Shown here: in pieces, positions 63,901 to 64,000 of the stretch
How positions within the stretch are numbered: the stretch's first letter is position 1
Layout: every line of letters begins with the position of its first letter
Assembly: GCA_012064415.1 (NCBI GenBank)
Contig: SSNU01000086.1
Location: 636,404-700,403, forward strand
Direction: 5' to 3'
Length of the DNA: 64,000 bases
Source of the DNA: Gyrodactylus bullatarudis
Lineage: Eukaryota > Platyhelminthes > Monogenea > Gyrodactylidea > Gyrodactylidae
Notes under the pieces: generated by a model
Databases searched by the model: none
Told to the model about the DNA's origin: nothing
What the model saw: only the letters and a program-made list of their open reading frames with translations
Program-made: the position numbers and the translations under genes

Positions 63901-64000
63901 GAAATATAAAAAATAGCATAATGACTAAATAAGCCCTTCTAGAAATTTCACTAGATCATTCTGGAATTATTGAAGATAAAGTAGACTTTTTGTATAATCT

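Overview
The window is nuclear DNA of an animal. It is very AT-rich, carries spliceosomal genes for metazoan proteins (PLC-beta of the NorpA/PLCB4 type, an HMIT-type sugar transporter, ALG1, NTMT1, a TMEM17-family ciliary membrane protein, an FG nucleoporin), and is full of transposable-element relics (piggyBac, Tc1/mariner, hAT-like, jockey/CR1-type non-LTR, Penelope-like). The most striking property is intron size. Introns of 22, 22, 32, 34, 34 and 38 nt have GT-AG ends and exactly restore conserved reading frames. In the same genes other introns are swollen to 0.9-6 kb by transposon debris. Introns this short are known in very few animals; dicyemid 'mesozoans' are the published case I know of. 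A mesozoan-like or similarly streamlined lineage is therefore my best guess, but the sequence alone does not fix the species.

Layout. 1-6.6 kb is a transposon nest: two decayed piggyBac transposases flank a non-LTR retrotransposon, and the first sits at a TTAA inside its reverse transcriptase. 7.5-11.5 kb holds an H+/myo-inositol (HMIT/SLC2A13-type) transporter on the + strand, six exons, 562 codons. 11.6-17.7 kb is a tight minus-strand cluster: FG nucleoporin (1051 aa), then NTMT1, then a TMEM17-family gene, with gaps of about 207 and 108 bp. 18.2-19.5 kb is ALG1 (minus, three exons, 429 aa). It is divergent, across about 280 bp, from the PLC-beta gene.

The PLC-beta gene spans 19.8-50.8 kb. 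About 3.86 kb of coding sequence in 23 exons (1285 aa) is spread over 31 kb. It has a pair of 85-nt homologous, phase-matched, mutually exclusive exons in the catalytic Y half. Its large introns house MITEs, foldback elements, a Tc1 pseudogene and a reverse-transcriptase relic.

52.5-53.3 kb is a Penelope-like element arranged as an imperfect palindrome, with a GIY-YIG endonuclease fragment and a hammerhead-ribozyme-like motif in sense orientation. 54.4-56.6 kb has two orphan genes (a CxxC protein and a 302-codon protein). 56.6-64 kb is a retrotransposon and MITE graveyard with nested insertions, several of which can be delimited by target-site duplications.
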